Assembly (NCBI GenBank): GCA_013373635.1 | Contig: JABXHN010000092.1 | Location: forward strand, 1 to 35,370 | Length of the DNA stretch: 35,370 nt | DNA from: Flavobacteriaceae bacterium | GTDB taxonomy: Bacteria; Bacteroidota; Bacteroidia; Flavobacteriales; Flavobacteriaceae | Reading direction: 5' to 3' | Part shown: one piece after another, positions 34,408 to 35,370 of the stretch | How the letters are laid out: every line of letters starts with the position of its first letter | How positions within the stretch are numbered: the first letter of the stretch is position 1 | Notes under the pieces: generated by a model | Told to the model about the DNA's origin: nothing | Seen by the model: the letters and a program-made list of their open reading frames with translations, nothing else | Database searches by the model: none | Position numbers and translations under genes: made by a program

Positions 34408-35370
34408 ATGAAAATTAGCATTACTGGAACTGGGTCTCATTACCCTTCTCAAATCGTAAAGAACGATACTTTTTTAAATCACGAATTTTTAGATATGGAT
34501 GGATCAGCATTTGATGCTGAAAATGACATTATCATTGAAAAGTTCAAGGCAATTACAGGGATTGAAGAGCGCAAATACGCGGACCACAATCTCAATACTT
34601 CCGATTTGGGAATCGATGCTTCCAAAAAAGCTATTGCTGATGCAGGAATTGACCAAGAAGAATTAGACTACATCATCTTCGCTCATAACTTTGGTGATAT
34701 CAAGTACGGACAAAACCAATCCGACACCCTACCGAGTTTAGCAACTCGCGTCAAACACGGCTTGGGGATTAAAAATCCTAATTGTGTGGCCTATGACGTT
34801 CTATACGGATGTCCAGGATGGGTTGAGGGAATGATTCAAGCCTATGCCTTTATCAAGGCTGGTATGGCTAAAAAATGTTTGGTAATTGGAGGAGAAACAC
34901 TTTCGAGAGTTGTCGATCCACACGACAGAGATTCTATGATCTATGCCGATGGAGCTGGTGCTACTATTGTTGAAGTAACAGAAGACGGAGGAGAATACCT
35001 GGCAACAGGATCACAAACCTTTGCTTTTGACGAAGCAAAATACCTTTTCTTTGGAGAATCGTATAACGATGAGGCTACCGAAGATCAACGTTACATCAAG
35101 ATGTACGGACGTAAGATTTACGAATTTGCTGTGACTCATGTACCTGCAGCTATCAAATCTGCAATCGATCAAAGTGGAGTTGACATCTTAGATATCAAAA
35201 AAATATTTATCCATCAGGCGAATGAAAAGATGGATGATGCCATCATTAAAAGACTCTACCGCCTCTACAAAATGAAAGTTCCAGAAGGAGTGATGCCAAT
35301 GAATATTCAAACCTTTGGAAATAGCTCAGTAGCGACTGTTCCTACTCTATTTGACTTAGTTTGTAAAAAT
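34408..35370 (+). CDS. 3-oxoacyl-ACP synthase III family protein (cut by window edge)
   Basis: This FabH-like thiolase-fold enzyme performs a decarboxylative Claisen condensation of an acyl-CoA or acyl-ACP with malonyl-ACP. The visible 321 residues run from MKISITGTGSHYPSQIV to the window end without a stop; perhaps 30-40 residues are missing. The catalytic triad is complete: cysteine 135 in LYGCPGW, histidine 269 in FIHQAN and asparagine 305 in FGNSS. The IYADGAGATI segment of the fold is present. Several Bacteroidetes carry more than one such gene, used for branched fatty acid initiation or aryl-polyene/resorcinol-type products, so a specific fabH assignment is not safe. It is transcribed alone, after the gcvP terminator. 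Confidence 0.88.
   Translation, partial: MKISITGTGSHYPSQIVKNDTFLNHEFLDMDGSAFDAENDIIIEKFKAITGIEERKYADHNLNTSDLGIDASKKAIADAGIDQEELDYIIFAHNFGDIKYGQNQSDTLPSLATRVKHGLGIKNPNCVAYDVLYGCPGWVEGMIQAYAFIKAGMAKKCLVIGGETLSRVVDPHDRDSMIYADGAGATIVEVTEDGGEYLATGSQTFAFDEAKYLFFGESYNDEATEDQRYIKMYGRKIYEFAVTHVPAAIKSAIDQSGVDILDIKKIFIHQANEKMDDAIIKRLYRLYKMKVPEGVMPMNIQTFGNSSVATVPTLFDLVCKN

Overview
The window is 35.4 kb of ordinary-looking chromosome from a member of the Bacteroidota, most likely a marine-type flavobacterium. The signs are: str and S10 ribosomal genes joined without tuf between them; two SusC/SusD outer-membrane pairs; promoters of the Bacteroidetes type (TTG, 19-20 bases, TAnnTTTG); no clear Shine-Dalgarno sequences; a short-LID adenylate kinase; AT-rich DNA. 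No rRNA, tRNA, CRISPR array, insertion sequence, phage gene or integrase was seen.

Layout. Bases 1-5554 (minus strand) hold rpsL-rpsG-fusA-rpsJ-rplC-rplD-rplW-rplB, with rplB cut by the left edge. A 170-base structured spacer separates rpsJ from rplC. Bases 5754-7261 (plus) hold two paralogous secreted proteins of unknown function. Bases 7262-7556 form a gene-free, hairpin-rich control region. Bases 7557-13351 hold the first SusC/SusD pair and a third lipoprotein, closed by a terminator at 13375-13405. Bases 13583-18357 hold a second SusC/SusD pair, closed by a terminator at 18379-18412. Bases 18484-20542 hold rlmB and rarA. A minus-strand block from 26229 down to 20539 reads adk-obgE-mpl-radC-(polysaccharide-deacetylase-like)-(YjjG-like phosphatase). 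Divergent to it are purK-purE and an M3 oligopeptidase (26352-30058). Then come two minus-strand genes, a rhodanese lipoprotein and a UbiA-like membrane protein. On the plus strand gcvP and a ketoacyl-ACP synthase III, cut by the right edge, finish the window.

How the genes work together. The two SusCD pairs should each form a TonB-driven, lid-and-barrel importer in the outer membrane. No glycoside hydrolase, sulfatase, peptidase or ECF-sigma/anti-sigma gene lies beside them, so their substrates cannot be named. The rest is housekeeping: translation (ribosomal proteins, EF-G, RlmB, Obg), nucleotide supply (Adk, PurE, PurK), cell-wall recycling (Mpl), DNA maintenance (RarA, RadC), peptide turnover, glycine cleavage and fatty-acid-type condensation.

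I did not find a convincing new multi-gene system. The most useful leads are a repeated promoter-to-start geometry that suggests leaderless mRNAs, the structured rpsJ-rplC spacer, the hairpin cluster before the first susC, the third lipoprotein of the first Sus operon, and two divergent enzyme-family members (deacetylase-like and UbiA-like) that lack key family residues.
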